Source: Alphaproteobacteria bacterium (GTDB lineage Bacteria > Pseudomonadota > Alphaproteobacteria > CAAHEQ01 > UBA3637). From it: 5,828 bases of DNA. Positions 5,446 through 5,828 of the stretch are shown here, piece after piece; position 1 is the stretch's first letter, and each line of letters begins with the position of its first letter. The position numbers and the translations under genes were made by a program. The stretch covers positions 1 to 5,828 of the forward strand of contig CAAHEQ010000027.1 of NCBI GenBank assembly GCA_900772625.1, read 5' to 3'. The notes beneath the pieces were generated by a model. The model was not told where the DNA came from and made no database searches. It saw only the letters and a list, made by a program, of their open reading frames with translations.

Positions 5446-5828
5446 ATGAAAACAGATTCTTGTGGTCGGTCAATGGTAGAAATGCTGGCTGTGCTGGCGA
5501 TAGTAGGCGTTCTGAGCATCGTTTTAATGCTGGGCTATACGATTGCGATGAACAAATACCGTGCAAACGAGATTATCGCGGGCGTCAAATTGCGCGCTTA
5601 TGCGGTCAGCTGGCAACCTCAAGAAGAACCTGGAACAGAACAAGATTTAAGCGAATTTGCCGAAAAGATTTTAACGTATAAAACGACTGCGTGGGCGGGT
5701 GGTTTGAACGGTGAAGAAGACCTGTTTACGATTGACGTAGAAGACGTCCAACAAGGGGTTTGTCAAGAGATTTTAAGCCGCAATTGGACGCTGCCTGCGG
5801 GCATTTTCGTGTTCGACCAAAAGGTAAG
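5446..5828 (+). CDS. Type IV prepilin-like protein, cut by the window end
   Basis: The frame is open from ATG 5446 to the window edge (127 codons, no stop), so the C-terminus is missing. The first residues form a prepilin leader and hydrophobic stem: a short leader ending in G7, then R8-S9-M10-V11-E12 with the conserved Glu at position +5 after the predicted cleavage G7|R8, then a hydrophobic helix to about residue 30 (M-L-A-V-L-A-I-V-G-V-L-S). Position +1 is Arg, not the usual Phe. The following Y-T-I-A-M-N-K-Y-R-A-N-E-I fits the extended N-terminal helix of pilins and pseudopilins. The globular part has one Cys (C106) in the visible portion, which may pair with one beyond the edge. Prepilin peptidase would process it and it would join a pilus or pseudopilus at the inner membrane. 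A GTG at 5443, also in frame, adds one residue. Type IV pilin versus type II secretion pseudopilin cannot be decided here. Confidence 0.85.
   Translation, partial: MKTDSCGRSMVEMLAVLAIVGVLSIVLMLGYTIAMNKYRANEIIAGVKLRAYAVSWQPQEEPGTEQDLSEFAEKILTYKTTAWAGGLNGEEDLFTIDVEDVQQGVCQEILSRNWTLPAGIFVFDQKV

Noticed and set aside
5439..5681. 80-codon frame starting TTG at 5439
   Set aside because: It overlaps the prepilin gene in another frame, has no family features, and the prepilin frame shows a clear leader and hydrophobic stem.

Overview
The window looks like a chromosomal segment from a moderately AT-rich Gram-negative bacterium. My best guess is a host-associated, uncultured alphaproteobacterium of the gut 'Azospirillum-like/Rhodospirillales' kind. 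The main hint is the prepilin at the right edge, whose N-terminus (GRSMVEMLAVLAIVG) is of a type I associate with those genomes; a lipoprotein with a lipobox supports a Gram-negative-type envelope. This taxonomic guess is inference, not a database result.

Left part (1-1204, + strand): a small cysteine-rich lipoprotein (80-652) is followed 6 bp later by a hexapeptide-repeat O-acetyltransferase of the maltose/galactoside acetyltransferase type (659-1204). The acetyltransferase ribosome binding site overlaps the lipoprotein stop codon, so the pair is probably one translation-coupled operon. A convergent gap of 80 bp follows, without an obvious terminator.

Middle part (1285-5156, all - strand), read in transcription order from right to left: a Nudix hydrolase (4755-5156); a Ham1/RdgB-type purine NTP pyrophosphatase interrupted by an in-frame amber codon (4177-4740); a 231-bp gap holding a possible remnant of a small membrane protein (3986-4090) and a perfect hairpin; a VanX-type D-Ala-D-Ala dipeptidase with all zinc and catalytic residues (3310-3945); an MFS exporter with its own near-consensus promoter (2043-3257); and, overlapping it by 4 bp, a protein made of the rear part of a P-loop kinase fused to an ASCH domain (1285-2046). 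The kinase portion lacks its Walker A segment. The first two genes fit together as nucleotide-pool cleaning enzymes and the last two as a coupled operon.

Right part (5157-5828): a 289-bp divergent intergenic region carries candidate promoters for both directions, each with a perfect palindrome at an operator-like position. It is followed by a type IV prepilin-like gene (5446 onward, + strand) that runs off the window.

The most notable theme is gene damage inside the minus-strand block: one amber-interrupted enzyme, one kinase without its nucleotide-binding N-terminus, and one likely gene stump. They sit next to intact accessory genes (VanX-like peptidase, exporter, Nudix enzyme). This suggests a region that gains and loses genes. 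I see no CRISPR array, transposase, tRNA or rRNA, and no convincing new multi-gene defence system.
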